This document shows positions 54,491 through 63,857 of a DNA stretch of 64,000 nucleotides, piece by piece. Under the pieces are notes generated by a model that ran no database searches, had not been told where the DNA came from, and saw only the letters and a list, made by a program, of their open reading frames with translations. Made by a program: the position numbers and the translations under genes. Position 1 is the stretch's first letter; the number at the start of each line of letters is the position of its first letter. The DNA is taken from NCBI RefSeq assembly GCF_002967715.1, contig NZ_PUIA01000030.1, positions 51,267 through 115,266 on the forward strand, given 5' to 3'. This DNA comes from Blastopirellula marina. Its GTDB lineage: Bacteria > Planctomycetota > Planctomycetia > Pirellulales > Pirellulaceae.

Positions 54491-55444
54491 TTGATCGTCG
54501 TTCGCCCCTTTTCCAACTGCGATCCTCCTAAGCTGGTGGAACTATGGAACCATCAGCCTATCAGTCGGGGACTTGCTCAGCCGATGGCGGTCACGCTGTT
54601 GGAAGCCCAGGTTCTTGCCAAACCCTATTTCCAGCCGAAGAACCTTTTGATCGCCGAGATCGAAGGGAAGCTGGCCGGCATGGCCCACCTGGTGATGGCT
54701 GGTCCGCTATTGCCGGATGGCCTTCGGGCCGAGATCGCCAACCTGCCGATCGTTCTGGCAGCGAACATTCCCGAAGCAGCCGAAGTCGAAGACGCACTTG
54801 TTCAGGCGGCCGAAGCGATCGTGCGAGAAACGTCCGCGTCTTCGATCCTGCTGGGCGGCACTAGCGAGCCGGGGCCTTTTTACTTCGGCCTGGCCAAGGG
54901 AAGCTGTAACCGCGGGGCCTTAGTGTCCGATACGCGAATGATCGAATTGGCCGCGCGGCATGGTTTTGATCATGCTCGCAGCTGGAAGGTTTACAGCAGG
55001 GCCCTGCGAGGCTTTCGCCCCCCTGTCGATCGCAACCAGATCGCGGCTCGGCGGACGTTGAACGTACTCCGCGAAGATGACCCGCCGTATACCAACTTCC
55101 GCGAAGCGTGCATCTACATGCATCAGCATCGCACGCGGTACTCGCTGGTTCAAAAGCAGGACAGCCACGCGCTGGCCCGTCTGACAGTCGTGCAAATGGA
55201 AGCCTTCAGCCACCTCCGCGGCGTTCGCATGAGCGGTATCGTCGATATGGATAGCCTGAGCGGTTGCACCGATGTTCAGGCCCAGTTCTTCCTGGCCGAA
55301 ACATTGCGGCAAATGACCGAAGAAGGAACTGCCGTTGTCGAAACCCAGGTAGCCAGCGACAACGCCATGCTCACCCAGGTCGTCGAAACCCTCGGCTTCG
55401 AAGTGATCGACGAACTTCGCCTGATGAGCAAGGTAATCAGCTAA
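54491..55444 (+). CDS. GNAT-family N-acetyltransferase, two-domain
   Basis: A 317-residue protein with features of two GNAT domains: IVVRPFSNCDPPKLVELWN and AKPYFQPKNLLIAEIEGKLAGMAHL in the first, DVQAQFFLAETLRQMTEEGTAVVETQVASDNAMLTQVVETLGFEVIDELRLM in the second. Start is TTG 54491, with no better ATG nearby. Substrate unknown. It converges with the nitrilase gene (29 bases between stops). Confidence 0.78.
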   Translation: MIVVRPFSNCDPPKLVELWNHQPISRGLAQPMAVTLLEAQVLAKPYFQPKNLLIAEIEGKLAGMAHLVMAGPLLPDGLRAEIANLPIVLAANIPEAAEVEDALVQAAEAIVRETSASSILLGGTSEPGPFYFGLAKGSCNRGALVSDTRMIELAARHGFDHARSWKVYSRALRGFRPPVDRNQIAARRTLNVLREDDPPYTNFREACIYMHQHRTRYSLVQKQDSHALARLTVVQMEAFSHLRGVRMSGIVDMDSLSGCTDVQAQFFLAETLRQMTEEGTAVVETQVASDNAMLTQVVETLGFEVIDELRLMSKVIS

Positions 55445-55473
55445 ACTTGCGGCCGCAATGAGCGTGCCCTCCG

Positions 55474-56448
55474 CTAACGCTTCTCTTCGGTCGAAGCCTC
55501 TGAGAACCTCGCTTCGCGCGGGGAGAGCTCGCCTCCCTGTTTCTCGGTCAGAATGCCGTAAAGCTCGGGACGCCTGCCGCGGATCCAGCGCCGGCCGGTG
55601 CATTTGTCCAACAGGCTCAGATCCAAGTCGGCAATCACGAGCGAATCTTTCGGCTGGTCTACTTCTGCCACGATCCGGCCATAGCAGTCCAGGATCATCG
55701 CATTGCCGGTTCGCACTTCGTCGTCGTCCAGACCAATTCCATTACTAAACAGAATGAACATGCCGTTATCGTGCGCGCGTGCCGGCAACCATCGCAGCAG
55801 CCACTCGCGTCCCTTGGGGCCGTTCACCTCGTCGGCCAGTCGCTGAGGATCGTTCTCGCGTTCGAGCCATACCTGGGGATCGATGCGTCCCATCGCGTGC
55901 GGACTTCGCGAAGCCGTTCCGCCGGTTTGATGCGGGGCAAGCAAGATATCGGCCCCCAATAGCGCGGTCGCCCGGGCATTCTCGACCAGGTTGTTATCCC
56001 AGCAAATCAGCACCCCGAGCTTACAGCCCAAAGGAGAATCGAACACCGTGTAACGATCGCCGCTGCTCATATGAGCACTGATAAAGCAGTGCAGCTTCCG
56101 ATGTGCATGCACGCTACCATCCGGCATGGCCACGGCGTATGTGTTGTAAAGCTGCCCGCCTGAGGCCCGCTCGATGAGCCCGGCCCCGATGATCATCTGA
56201 TACTTCGCAGCGAGCTGCACCAGGGCGGCCGTCGATGGTCCGTCAGGCACTTCCTCGGCGAGCCCATCGATCGTATCACGATCGAGACTGCGCACATGCC
56301 AGTAGCCGGTCAGGCACATCTCGGGAAAGGTGATCAACTGCACGCCTTGCTCGGCTGCTGATGCGACGAACCGCTGGACGGTGACCAGGTTGGCGGCTTT
56401 ATCACCGGGGGCGTGCTGAAACTGAACGGTCGCGGCGCGAAGGATCAT
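55474..56448 (-). CDS. Carbon-nitrogen hydrolase (nitrilase superfamily)
   Basis: A 324-residue enzyme with the nitrilase triad Glu43 (TFPEMCLTG), Lys118 (HAHRKLH) and Cys149 (LICWDNN). Two further Glu residues support the site. Likely an amidase or N-carbamoyl hydrolase of small molecules, in the cytoplasm. It overlaps the upstream HExxH lipoprotein gene by 4 bases (ATGA), so they are co-translated. The exact substrate cannot be told. Confidence 0.92.
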   Translation of the reverse strand: MILRAATVQFQHAPGDKAANLVTVQRFVASAAEQGVQLITFPEMCLTGYWHVRSLDRDTIDGLAEEVPDGPSTAALVQLAAKYQMIIGAGLIERASGGQLYNTYAVAMPDGSVHAHRKLHCFISAHMSSGDRYTVFDSPLGCKLGVLICWDNNLVENARATALLGADILLAPHQTGGTASRSPHAMGRIDPQVWLERENDPQRLADEVNGPKGREWLLRWLPARAHDNGMFILFSNGIGLDDDEVRTGNAMILDCYGRIVAEVDQPKDSLVIADLDLSLLDKCTGRRWIRGRRPELYGILTEKQGGELSPREARFSEASTEEKR

Positions 56449-57272
56449 GGCAGGCGTGGCTTGTCGGCAGGGTAGGTCGCGCTGACGTGGCTGGCCAGGC
56501 GGAGTTCCGCTTGCGGAATCGTATTGCGGATCGCCAGCGGAATCGGATCGACGATTTGTTTATCGCGGCGGGCTACCAAGTAGCCGCGGATGATATCAGA
56601 GCGTTGGTTCTGCATCAGGTAATGTACCCACAGCCACGACTCAGCGTAGTCGGTGCTGGTCATTTGCTCGGGCTTGGCCAGCGTGGCCAGGCGTTCCAGG
56701 TCAGGCTGCCACTGGCCTCGGTTCATCCCATCGGCCAGCCAAGGAAGATGTTCGCGATTGAGTCGTCCCGGCACGCCAGCCACTTCGTAGTATTCGGCCA
56801 GCCCTTCATCGAGCCACAAGGGGAGGGTACCGACCGACGAGTTCAAGTATGCGTGCGTCAGTTCATGCCGCAGGTCGGAAAGCACACTCTCGGACCAGAT
56901 CGCATAGACATAGTACTCGCCCCGTTCGACCACAAACAGTGCTCGGCGGCCGTTAAGCTGCGGGAAGTGCTGCCGGGTGAACTCGGCGAACGTGGTCCCG
57001 TCACGAAAGATGCGAACGTGGATCTTGTCGTTCGAGAAAGGAATGCCCAGGTCGTCCCGCAATTCCATCTTCAGGTTCCGCACCTCTTGCAGCACCTGGC
57101 TATCGTCCTGCAAATCGAAGTCCGCTTCGATGTGCAGTGGAACATCATCGACGAACGCCGGCGGAGCATCGTGAACCTGGTTGTTCCACATCGCACAACC
57201 AATCGAAAGCAACGCGCAGCAACTAATCAACAGTGCCAGGCGAAGTTCGATAAGTTGCTTGAAGCAGGCCAT
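56445..57272 (-). CDS. Lipoprotein zinc metallopeptidase (peptidase MA-like)
   Basis: A 275-residue lipoprotein: signal ALLISCCALLSIGC with lipobox Cys26. The zinc motif is LRHELTHAYL (His136, His140) followed by WLDEGLAEYY (Glu156/160), matching the peptidase MA-like DUF1570 type. It would work on the outside of the membrane. It overlaps the nitrilase gene by 4 bases. The 290 bases upstream hold a REP-like repeat. Confidence 0.85.
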   Translation of the reverse strand: MACFKQLIELRLALLISCCALLSIGCAMWNNQVHDAPPAFVDDVPLHIEADFDLQDDSQVLQEVRNLKMELRDDLGIPFSNDKIHVRIFRDGTTFAEFTRQHFPQLNGRRALFVVERGEYYVYAIWSESVLSDLRHELTHAYLNSSVGTLPLWLDEGLAEYYEVAGVPGRLNREHLPWLADGMNRGQWQPDLERLATLAKPEQMTSTDYAESWLWVHYLMQNQRSDIIRGYLVARRDKQIVDPIPLAIRNTIPQAELRLASHVSATYPADKPRLP

Positions 57273-57356
57273 CCGTGGTCCTTAGTCTTGTCCCCGCTCC
57301 CTCGCAGGGAGAGGGATGATTGTCGATACAACGACCGTGATCGCAATCGAATCTTA

Positions 57357-57548
57357 GCCCCAAGGGGGCGACATGTAATAGCCAGGGGCGTAAGCCCCTG
57401 GTCACGTATCGCATTACCAAGTGAGCCCCAACGGGGCGGCATAAACTTTAATCTTGAGTGCTATGTCGCCCTTTCAGGGCAAACTTCCTACATGGCACTC
57501 TTTCCAGGGGCTCACGCCCCTGGCTATTCCATCCCGCCCCTTCGGGGC
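57357..57548. repeat. Paired inverted REP-like palindromes
   Basis: Two mirror-image units in the ispG / lipoprotein spacer. Unit A (57357-57437): GCCCC-AA-GGGGGC, then CCAGGGGC-GTAA-GCCCCTGG (57382-57401), then GCCCC-AAC-GGGGC. Unit B (57468-57548): GCCC-TTTCA-GGGC, CCAGGGGC-TCAC-GCCCCTGG (57504-57523), GCCCC-TTC-GGGGC. The 5-base flank AATAG is kept: unit A reads AATAGCCAGGGGC forward, unit B reads it in reverse complement. This is the layout of bacterial REP/BIME elements, mobilised by REP-associated transposases elsewhere in the genome. Confidence 0.75.
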
Positions 57549-57564
57549 TTCGGAAGTGACTTAC

Positions 57565-58707
57565 TTACCCAACCGTTTGAGCGTCGATCAACTGGTCGAG
57601 CTCTTCCTTCAGTTTCTCGAGCACTTCTTCATAGCCAAACGCGCCCAGTGGCTCGCCGCCTCGCTTTAGGTTCACGAAGTTCGGGCCGCACCATAGGCCG
57701 AGGTCGGCGTCGTCGGTTTCGCCAGGGCCATTCACGCGGCAACCCATCACGGCGATGGTGATCTTATGATCTTTGGCATACGTGGTCAGCTCTTTCACCT
57801 TGGCGGCCAGGTCGACGAACGCTTCGTTCTCGACGCGCGAACAACTCGGGCAGCTGATGATGTTGAGCGTCTGCAATCCGTAATCGACCACCGTTCGCAC
57901 GCGGCCGGCAGCGATGTCGTCCAAAATCTTGCGGCCAGCTTCGATCTCTTCTCCCTTGCGAGAGTTCGGAACCGTCAGCGAAACGCGGATCGTGTCGCCA
58001 ATACCAGTGCCAATCAGCTGCTCGAATGCGATGCGTGTTTTGATGATCCCATCAGGCGGCATGCCGGCTTCGGTTACGCCCAGGTGCAGCGGCACGTCGG
58101 GGCGTTTCTCGGCAAAGCGGCGATTCACTTCGATCACCTTTTGCGGGTCGCTATCTTTGAGCGAAACGCAGAAGCGGTGGAAGTCTAGCCGATCGACCAG
58201 GTCGCAGTGCTCCCAGGCACTTTCCAGCATCGGCGTGATCGAGTCGTCTTTTTCGTAGAGGGCCAGCTTGGCCGGGTCGACGCTGCCGCAGTTCACCCCA
58301 ATGCGAACCGCACAGTCGTTGTCCTTGGCGATGCCAATGATGTACTCCACCTTTTCCTGCCACGGCTTCTCGCGCTCGTGGTGGTAAAGGTGACCCGGGT
58401 TGTAGCGGATCTTGTCGACGTGGGGAGCGACCAGTTCGGCCAGTCGGTAGTTCTCTTGCAGGTCGACCGAAAGATTGCCTGAGGTTTGCTTGCGAATCTC
58501 GGCAAGTGCCTCGGCATCCTTCTTGTTGTCGACGGCAATCCGGATGACATCGGCCCCTGCCTTTTCCAGGTCGGTAACCTGGGCAACGGTGGCGTCGATG
58601 TCTTGCGTCTTGGTCGCCGTCATGCTTTGAACGGCGATCTTATGGCCCGAACCGATTTGAATGCTGCCGATTGCGACACTGCGCGTCGGATTGCGAACGA
58701 TTTCCAA
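57565..58707 (-). CDS. ispG: 4-hydroxy-3-methylbut-2-en-1-yl diphosphate synthase
   Basis: A 380-residue enzyme, next-to-last step of the MEP pathway of isoprenoid synthesis, reducing MEcPP to HMBPP with a [4Fe-4S] cluster. Cluster cysteines: [13 protein letters not shown] (two) and [12 protein letters not shown] (third), with the final Glu. TIM barrel first half has [18 protein letters not shown] and [13 protein letters not shown] strands. Length is that of the bacterial single-unit form. Its 3' end faces the REP-like repeat. Housekeeping. Confidence 0.97.
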   Translation of the reverse strand: MEIVRNPTRSVAIGSIQIGSGHKIAVQSMTATKTQDIDATVAQVTDLEKAGADVIRIAVDNKKDAEALAEIRKQTSGNLSVDLQENYRLAELVAPHVDKIRYNPGHLYHHEREKPWQEKVEYIIGIAKDNDCAVRIGVNCGSVDPAKLALYEKDDSITPMLESAWEHCDLVDRLDFHRFCVSLKDSDPQKVIEVNRRFAEKRPDVPLHLGVTEAGMPPDGIIKTRIAFEQLIGTGIGDTIRVSLTVPNSRKGEEIEAGRKILDDIAAGRVRTVVDYGLQTLNIISCPSCSRVENEAFVDLAAKVKELTTYAKDHKITIAVMGCRVNGPGETDDADLGLWCGPNFVNLKRGGEPLGAFGYEEVLEKLKEELDQLIDAQTVG

Positions 58708-58793
58708 CGTTGTAAACTCCCACGGTTGAAAGACTTTTGCTGTATTGTCTACAACCGCGGTACTTTTGGCAACATCACGATCTGTTAAGGTTT

Positions 58794-59930
58794 TTACGCC
58801 TTGTAGTTGATCGGGTAGTCGTCCCGAACCACCTTCGTCAGAGCTTCGACAAAGAAGTATTCGCCGAACATCACCGACTCGTCCACGCCCAGGTCTTTCT
58901 CGGTGTGGTAGACGCCGTGCTTCAGAATACCTTCCCAGCCTTCGTCATGGATGGCCAGGTATTCCGGCTGAACCAATGCATCGAGCATGGCCAAGGCAGT
59001 TTCCTTATATTGCGCCGCTTTCGCAGAATCCTTCACCTGCCGGCTCAGGTCTAACAAGCCGGAAGCGGCGATCGCTCCGGCGGAAGTCTCTTTCTGGGCA
59101 CCCCAGGGGGCTGGCTGGCTCAGGTCGGCATCGAAGTCCCAGAACGGCACCTTATCTTCCGGCAGGTTGGCGATCCAGAAGTCGGCGTTACGCATCGATA
59201 CTTCCAGATACTGTTGGTCACCCGTCAGTTGGTAGCACTTAGAATACCCATACAGCGACCACGCCAAACCGCGGGCCCAGGCACTGTCGCCGCGCAAACC
59301 TTGGTGGGTGGTTTGCTCCAGGAATTCGCCGGTTTCCAGGTCGAACATCCCTTCGTGCGCCGTCGAGCCGTTCTCGCGGACGATCGTGTCGCGGGTAGTC
59401 TGACAGTGGTTCACTGCTCGCCGCATCAGCTCTTCGTCCCCTGTTTCGATCGCCGCGTAGAAGATGATCGGCACGTTCATCATGATGTCGATGAACAGCG
59501 AGTCGTCCGACACGAAGCTTCGCAGGTACTGTCCTTTTTCCTTGAAACGCATCGCCAGCGTACGCCCGGCCTGAACCAGGACGTCGTGCAGATGCTTATC
59601 GCCGGTCAGCTGGTACCACGGCAGGTAGGTGCTGAGGAAAATGAAACCCAGATCGTGCACGTCGCGGTCGTGCTGACGGTGTTCCAACAGCGCCGAGTAG
59701 TGCTCGGCCTTCTCGCGCCAGGCCGGGTCGCCGGTCCGCAGGTGAAACTGCCACATCATCCCGGCGTAGAAACCAGCACACCAGTCGGTCCACAACTCTT
59801 TGTCATGCCGCCACTTCCCTCCTTCGGTGTAAATGGGGAAGTAATCGGGATGCTGCGCGGTGGTCGCGGCGACCTGCTTTTCGGCGAACTTCAGGGCGCT
59901 GGTATACTGCTCGATGCGCTGGTCGGTCAT
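58794..59930 (-). CDS. Glycoside hydrolase family 88-like unsaturated glucuronyl hydrolase
   Basis: A 378-residue (alpha/alpha)6-barrel protein: [39 protein letters not shown] (catalytic Asp in HDLGF), [18 protein letters not shown] and [18 protein letters not shown]88/105 enzymes open unsaturated uronic sugars left by polysaccharide lyases, which fits the many other glycan-active genes here. No signal peptide is seen, so it acts in the cytoplasm on imported oligosaccharides. It lies upstream of ispG in the same orientation (86 bases). Confidence 0.9.
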   Translation of the reverse strand: MTDQRIEQYTSALKFAEKQVAATTAQHPDYFPIYTEGGKWRHDKELWTDWCAGFYAGMMWQFHLRTGDPAWREKAEHYSALLEHRQHDRDVHDLGFIFLSTYLPWYQLTGDKHLHDVLVQAGRTLAMRFKEKGQYLRSFVSDDSLFIDIMMNVPIIFYAAIETGDEELMRRAVNHCQTTRDTIVRENGSTAHEGMFDLETGEFLEQTTHQGLRGDSAWARGLAWSLYGYSKCYQLTGDQQYLEVSMRNADFWIANLPEDKVPFWDFDADLSQPAPWGAQKETSAGAIAASGLLDLSRQVKDSAKAAQYKETALAMLDALVQPEYLAIHDEGWEGILKHGVYHTEKDLGVDESVMFGEYFFVEALTKVVRDDYPINYKA

Positions 59931-60074
59931 GATCGTGCGAAACTCTTACAGGGACACGGGATAGGGGCGTAAAGTCGAATACCGATATCGGCTATAATGC
60001 GAAGGTGTGGTGCATACTAGCCCCAGTCCCGCTGCCCGAAAAGCGACCCGGTCAAGGAACGTTAGAAAATTTCG

Positions 60075-60578
60075 ATGTACGACCCTGTCTTTCATATTGT
60101 GCTGTACGCCCCGGAGATCCCTCCCAACACCGGCAACATTGGGCGCATGTGCGTGGCCACCGGCAGCAAACTGTGGCTGATCGAACCCCTCGGCTTTCAG
60201 GTCGACGATGCCGCCCTTCGCCGCGCCGGCATGGACTACTGGCAGCACCTCAATTGGGAAGTCGTCCCCAATTGGCAGACCCTCGACGACCGCCTTAAGT
60301 CCAATCGCAAGTGGTACTTAACCAAGACCGCCAAAAGCAGCTATCACACCGTCAGCTTCCAGAAAGGAGACGCGTTCGTCTTCGGTTGCGAGTCGAAAGG
60401 CCTGCCGCGCGAGCTGGTCGAAGCGAACCAGCAGACCGCCATTTCGGTCCCCATGCGAACCGACGTCCGCAGCTTGAACCTGGCGGTAACCGCCGGCGTG
60501 ATAGCCTACGAAGGGGTCCGCCAGCTGACCCTGGCCAGCGAATATTCTTTACCAATTGGGGAGTCTCCAATTGGGTAA
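60075..60578 (+). CDS. trmL: tRNA (cytidine(34)-2'-O)-methyltransferase
   Basis: A 167-residue SPOUT enzyme. Motifs: LYAPEIPPNTGNIGRMCVATG, FGCESKGLP, ISVPMRTDVRSLNLAVTAGVIAYE, the last carrying the SAM knot. It methylates the 2'-OH of the wobble C or U in certain Leu tRNAs. Length matches TrmL. Starts 144 bases after the divergent GH88 gene. The C-terminal end is extended a few residues. Confidence 0.94.
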   Translation: MYDPVFHIVLYAPEIPPNTGNIGRMCVATGSKLWLIEPLGFQVDDAALRRAGMDYWQHLNWEVVPNWQTLDDRLKSNRKWYLTKTAKSSYHTVSFQKGDAFVFGCESKGLPRELVEANQQTAISVPMRTDVRSLNLAVTAGVIAYEGVRQLTLASEYSLPIGESPIG

Positions 60579-60719
60579 AGCACCCCTGAATTGCCAGTCA
60601 GCCTAACTTGAGGCAGCCAAACATCCTTCGCGGATTGATCTTTCCTGATAGCTGTCTTTTCCTCACAATAGCCCGCGACCCATCGATCCACTACCGGCCA
60701 AGCATCGCACGGAGGCGAA

Positions 60720-61673
60720 ATGAGGCCCAAGCTCGTTGTTGATTACCTCGTCTATCTGATCGTTCGCCTGTTCATCTGCACGGTGCAGGCCACGCCTCTT
60801 TCGGTCTGCGCCCAGGTCTCCAAATTCCTGGCCTGGCTGGCCAGCGACGTCCTGAAGATCCGCGGCAAGCTGGTCGATTCGAACCTGGCGCATGCCTTTC
60901 CCGAGCTTTCCCCGCCAGAGCGCAAGAAGCTGGCCCGCCGCAGCTGGTACCACTTGTGCCTGATGGTCTGCGAGATCGCCCACGCCCCGCGCAAGCTGCA
61001 CGATACCAACTGGCACAAGCATATCACCATGCGGAACATCCACATCCAAATCGAGCAGGCCCTCGGCCGCCGCCCGGTGGTGGTGCTGCTGGGTCACTTC
61101 GGCAACTTCGAGGTGATGGGCTACTGCACCGGTATGCTCGGCTTCCCCACGTACACCGTGGCCCGTCCGCTGGATAATCCATTCTTGCATAAGTGGCTCG
61201 AAGAGTTCCGCAGCAGCACCGGCCAGATCATCCTGCCGAAGCAGGGAAGCGCCCCGTACATCGAACAGGTGCTCAACCAAAACGGAACGCTGGCCCTCCT
61301 GTGCGATCAAAACGCCGGCCCCAAGGGGTGCTGGGTTGAATTCATGAACCGCCCGGCCTCGTACCACAAAGCGATCAGCGTCTTCTCGATGACCAGCGGT
61401 GCCCCACTGGTATTCCTCTACATGCGCCGCACCGGCGGCCCCATGCAATTCGAATTCGGCGTCGAAGGCATCTACGACCCCGCCACAGCAAGCGAAGCCA
61501 AAGGGGTGAAAGAAGTCACCCAGTGGTACAACGAAATGCTAGAGCGAGTCGTCCGCCGCGACCCCGAACAATACTGGTGGGTGCACAACCGCTGGAAAGA
61601 CGAACGGCCAGCGAAGAAACGGGAACAGGAAGCGAAGCGACTGGCCGCGGAGAAGGTGGCTGCGGCTGCTTAG
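60720..61673 (+). CDS. LpxL/HtrB-type acyltransferase
   Basis: A 317-residue membrane-associated acyltransferase. HFGNFE (His126-Glu131) is the HX4-5E active site; LVVDYLVYLIVRLFICTVQ anchors the N-terminus. LLCDQNAGPKGCWVEFMNRPASYH and WWVHNRWKDERP are typical. It would add a secondary fatty acid to a lipid A-like molecule, consistent with an LPS-like outer membrane in planctomycetes. The alanine/lysine-rich C-terminus overlaps the antisense gene below. Starts 141 bases after trmL. Confidence 0.92.
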   Translation: MRPKLVVDYLVYLIVRLFICTVQATPLSVCAQVSKFLAWLASDVLKIRGKLVDSNLAHAFPELSPPERKKLARRSWYHLCLMVCEIAHAPRKLHDTNWHKHITMRNIHIQIEQALGRRPVVVLLGHFGNFEVMGYCTGMLGFPTYTVARPLDNPFLHKWLEEFRSSTGQIILPKQGSAPYIEQVLNQNGTLALLCDQNAGPKGCWVEFMNRPASYHKAISVFSMTSGAPLVFLYMRRTGGPMQFEFGVEGIYDPATASEAKGVKEVTQWYNEMLERVVRRDPEQYWWVHNRWKDERPAKKREQEAKRLAAEKVAAAA

Positions 61674-62028
61674 AACCTGCCCAATACACTCCGTGTGCCT
61701 CTGGACAGTGCAATGCGCCCTCAATCAATAGCCACTTGTGCCTTGAACTACTGGCCACCATACCGGCAACGACACCCAACAGCGACAACCCCAGGCCCAC
61801 GTAGATAAGCTGCGGCATCCAGGGCGCGAACAGCCCCTCATACGTGATGATCGGTTGCCGCGACTTACTTCTATCCGCGTGCACGTGCAACACGGCCACT
61901 ACCAGGACGACCGTCCCCAGGCCGCTGGCCAGCGGGGCCAGAAGGTGCCAGCCCAAGATGCTCGCGGTGCTCGATGCATGGGAAGGTTGAAAGGATTCGT
62001 GCGGAGACTGGTAAGGATTGTCGGTCAT
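61516..62028 (-). CDS. Small membrane protein, MTDNPYQSP start, probably lost its own 3' end
   Basis: A frame of 170 residues, ATG 62028, with two hydrophobic segments (APLASGLGTVVLVVAVLHV, LIYVGLGLSLLGVVAGMVASS). The start MTDNPYQSPHES resembles planctomycete small membrane proteins. The last ~50 residues (61516-61673) are antisense to the LpxL-like gene and look non-native (Ser/Pro/Arg-rich), so the natural C-terminus has probably been lost or replaced. Alternatively the gene is a remnant. Confidence 0.5.
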   Translation of the reverse strand: MTDNPYQSPHESFQPSHASSTASILGWHLLAPLASGLGTVVLVVAVLHVHADRSKSRQPIITYEGLFAPWMPQLIYVGLGLSLLGVVAGMVASSSRHKWLLIEGALHCPEAHGVYWAGSKQPQPPSPRPVASLPVPVSSLAVRLSSGCAPTSIVRGRGGRLALAFRCTTG

Positions 62029-62099
62029 ACCATCTTCGCCCCACGCCAAGAGCATGCCACCGCGTTTGTGGGCATGGCTCAGATTTGCTTCGATTCACG

Positions 62100-63113
62100 T
62101 TACTTCGTGATGTCGACTCGCACCAGCTTCATAATTCGCCCGGCGACGTTCCAGTCTTGCACGTATAGGTTCCCCTCGGCATCCCAGAACGAACCGTGCG
62201 TTCCGCTGAACTGGCCTTCTACCCACTTATCTTGCGGGACGTTGTAGTTGCGGCCTTTCGCGGGATCGGGGTTGTTGCCGAGCACGGCGATGATCGTGTT
62301 GTTTTTGTCGAGCACGACCAGACGCCCGTGCAAATCTGGCACCGAGACGAAATCGCCTTGGATGGCGACCGAGGTCGGCATGCCCAGGCCGGTCGTTACT
62401 TCTTCGATGAACTCGCCGTCGAGCGTGTAGTGCAGCAGGCGGCCTTTGGGTTGGTGGTTGCGATCGCAGATCAGCAAGCGATTCGGTTCGTAACGCGTAT
62501 CGAGCGTCATGCCGTGGGCCGTGTTGAACTGCTTCATGCCGTTCCCCTTCTCGCCGAAGTGCATCACGTACTTGCCATCTTTGTCGTACTTGAAGATATG
62601 GTTGGTGGCGTAACCGTTGGACAGATAGATATCGCCGCTGGCGGCCACAGTGATCGCGGTCGGGTTGAACTTGATCTTGCCCAGGCCGGCTTCCTCTGGG
62701 GCCTTGAGCCGCAAGACGATCTCGCCGGTGTGGGCATTGAACTTAATCCCTTCGGCGTCGTTATTGCGGGCACCGTAGATGAACTCGTTGTCCCCTTCGG
62801 CGCGGATCTCCATGTCGTGGATGTTCGAGTAGTCTTTCCCCAGGTAGCTTTGAATCACGTTGCCGTCCGGCGAAAAGATAAAGACCCCGGCCTGAGCGCT
62901 GGTATAGATGTTGCCGGCCTTGTCGATCACCACCGAACCGTGGCACGGGCCAATCGCCGAATGCCCATCAGGACGCAGGCCCCAGCCAGGAACCGTGTCG
63001 AAGGTCATCAGCCCGCTGCCCATTCGCACCGGCTGCTGCTTCTCTTCCGCCAACAACGAACAGGCCGACCCAACGGAAACGACAATCGCCAGAAGCAACG
63101 AAAGAACACGCAT
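62100..63113 (-). CDS. Exported beta-propeller protein (NHL/6-bladed type)
   Basis: A 337-residue exported protein (signal LSLLLAIVVSVGSACSLL). Six-blade propeller with NHL-like repeats: GSVVIDKAGNIYTSAQAGVFIF, FNPTAITVAASGDIYLSNGYA, MTLDTRYEPNRLLICDRN, GTHGSFWDAEGNLYVQDW. Similar to peptidyl-glycine alpha-amidating lyase and SMP-30-like lactonases, but no catalytic set is clear. Possibly a sugar lactonase or a binding protein. Upstream is a 744-base gene-poor stretch. Confidence 0.85.
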   Translation of the reverse strand: MRVLSLLLAIVVSVGSACSLLAEEKQQPVRMGSGLMTFDTVPGWGLRPDGHSAIGPCHGSVVIDKAGNIYTSAQAGVFIFSPDGNVIQSYLGKDYSNIHDMEIRAEGDNEFIYGARNNDAEGIKFNAHTGEIVLRLKAPEEAGLGKIKFNPTAITVAASGDIYLSNGYATNHIFKYDKDGKYVMHFGEKGNGMKQFNTAHGMTLDTRYEPNRLLICDRNHQPKGRLLHYTLDGEFIEEVTTGLGMPTSVAIQGDFVSVPDLHGRLVVLDKNNTIIAVLGNNPDPAKGRNYNVPQDKWVEGQFSGTHGSFWDAEGNLYVQDWNVAGRIMKLVRVDITK

Positions 63114-63857
63114 GATAGAAACTCCGAGTAGTTTGTTCGGTGGTTATTCGACGGGAAATTCACCGCAGTCGCGCATCAGGAACCAATGACAGACCGCAGC
63201 AACAGGAAAAGGAAAATCGGCAAGGGAAGTGCAGGGGGCCTGGCAACCGCCGAGCCGCCAAACACCAATGGCAATTCGGGCAGACGAGAAGCCTTTCCCC
63301 AGCATAACAAGACTTTTTGCCTATTGAATCACCTGTCTAGGAAAATCTTTCTCCTCACTGCATTTTGCTGGCGACGACTCAGCAGCACGAGAGCATTCAA
63401 GCGCTCGCCAAACAACCGCTCGCCAAGCTCAGGCCGACCTTGTTGCCCACCAACACCAAACACACGATTGCCAAACGGGCATTTCAATTTCGGGCAAAGA
63501 CTACGTTCCCGCCGACAAAGATGCCCAACTGCGATTACTTTGCCCAAGCCTGAAACCTCCCGTCCTCTCACCCCGCCGGAGAGAGGGCCAGCATGAGGGT
63601 CAAACCAAGTACCAGCTCTCAAGTTCTCAATAAAAAAGACAACTGCGGATCACGCAGACTTACGCGGATAAGACCAGGCAAAAAACTCTTCCAAAAAATC
63701 TCCCCCAAACATTTGACATGTATACACATGTTCACATATCTTAGGGGAACCCCTGCGATTCCCCCTCGAATCCAGGACCCGGAAACAGATCCCCCGGGTG
63801 CCACGCCCAAGTCTGCTTGGGCGTGCGAACACCATTTCCACTCAACCCACAAGAAAA
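63114..63857. other. 744-base gene-poor stretch
   Basis: No convincing gene. It must hold the promoter of the propeller gene (minus) and perhaps of the last partial gene (plus). Two short hairpin repeats are seen, one listed at 63802-63825 and a weaker CCTCTC/GAGAGG pair near 63563-63585. Open frames here have biased Arg/Pro/Thr composition and no ribosome site. Confidence 0.5.
63802..63825. repeat. Perfect palindromic hairpin (REP-like)
   Basis: Arms CACGCCCAAG (63802-63811) and CTTGGGCGTG (63816-63825) with loop TCTG, 10 perfect base pairs. The flank GGTGC before it resembles short palindromic repeats scattered in planctomycete genomes. No T run, so not a good terminator. It lies 32 bases before the final partial gene and may affect its message. 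Confidence 0.5.

Noticed and set aside
56487..57761. A long plus-strand open frame across the lipoprotein gene and the REP repeat
   Set aside because: Antisense to HExxH lipoprotein and runs through palindromes and into ispG; composition is not protein-like.
62196..63131. A long plus-strand open frame opposite the propeller gene
   Set aside because: Antisense frame of a clear NHL-type protein; no start signal.
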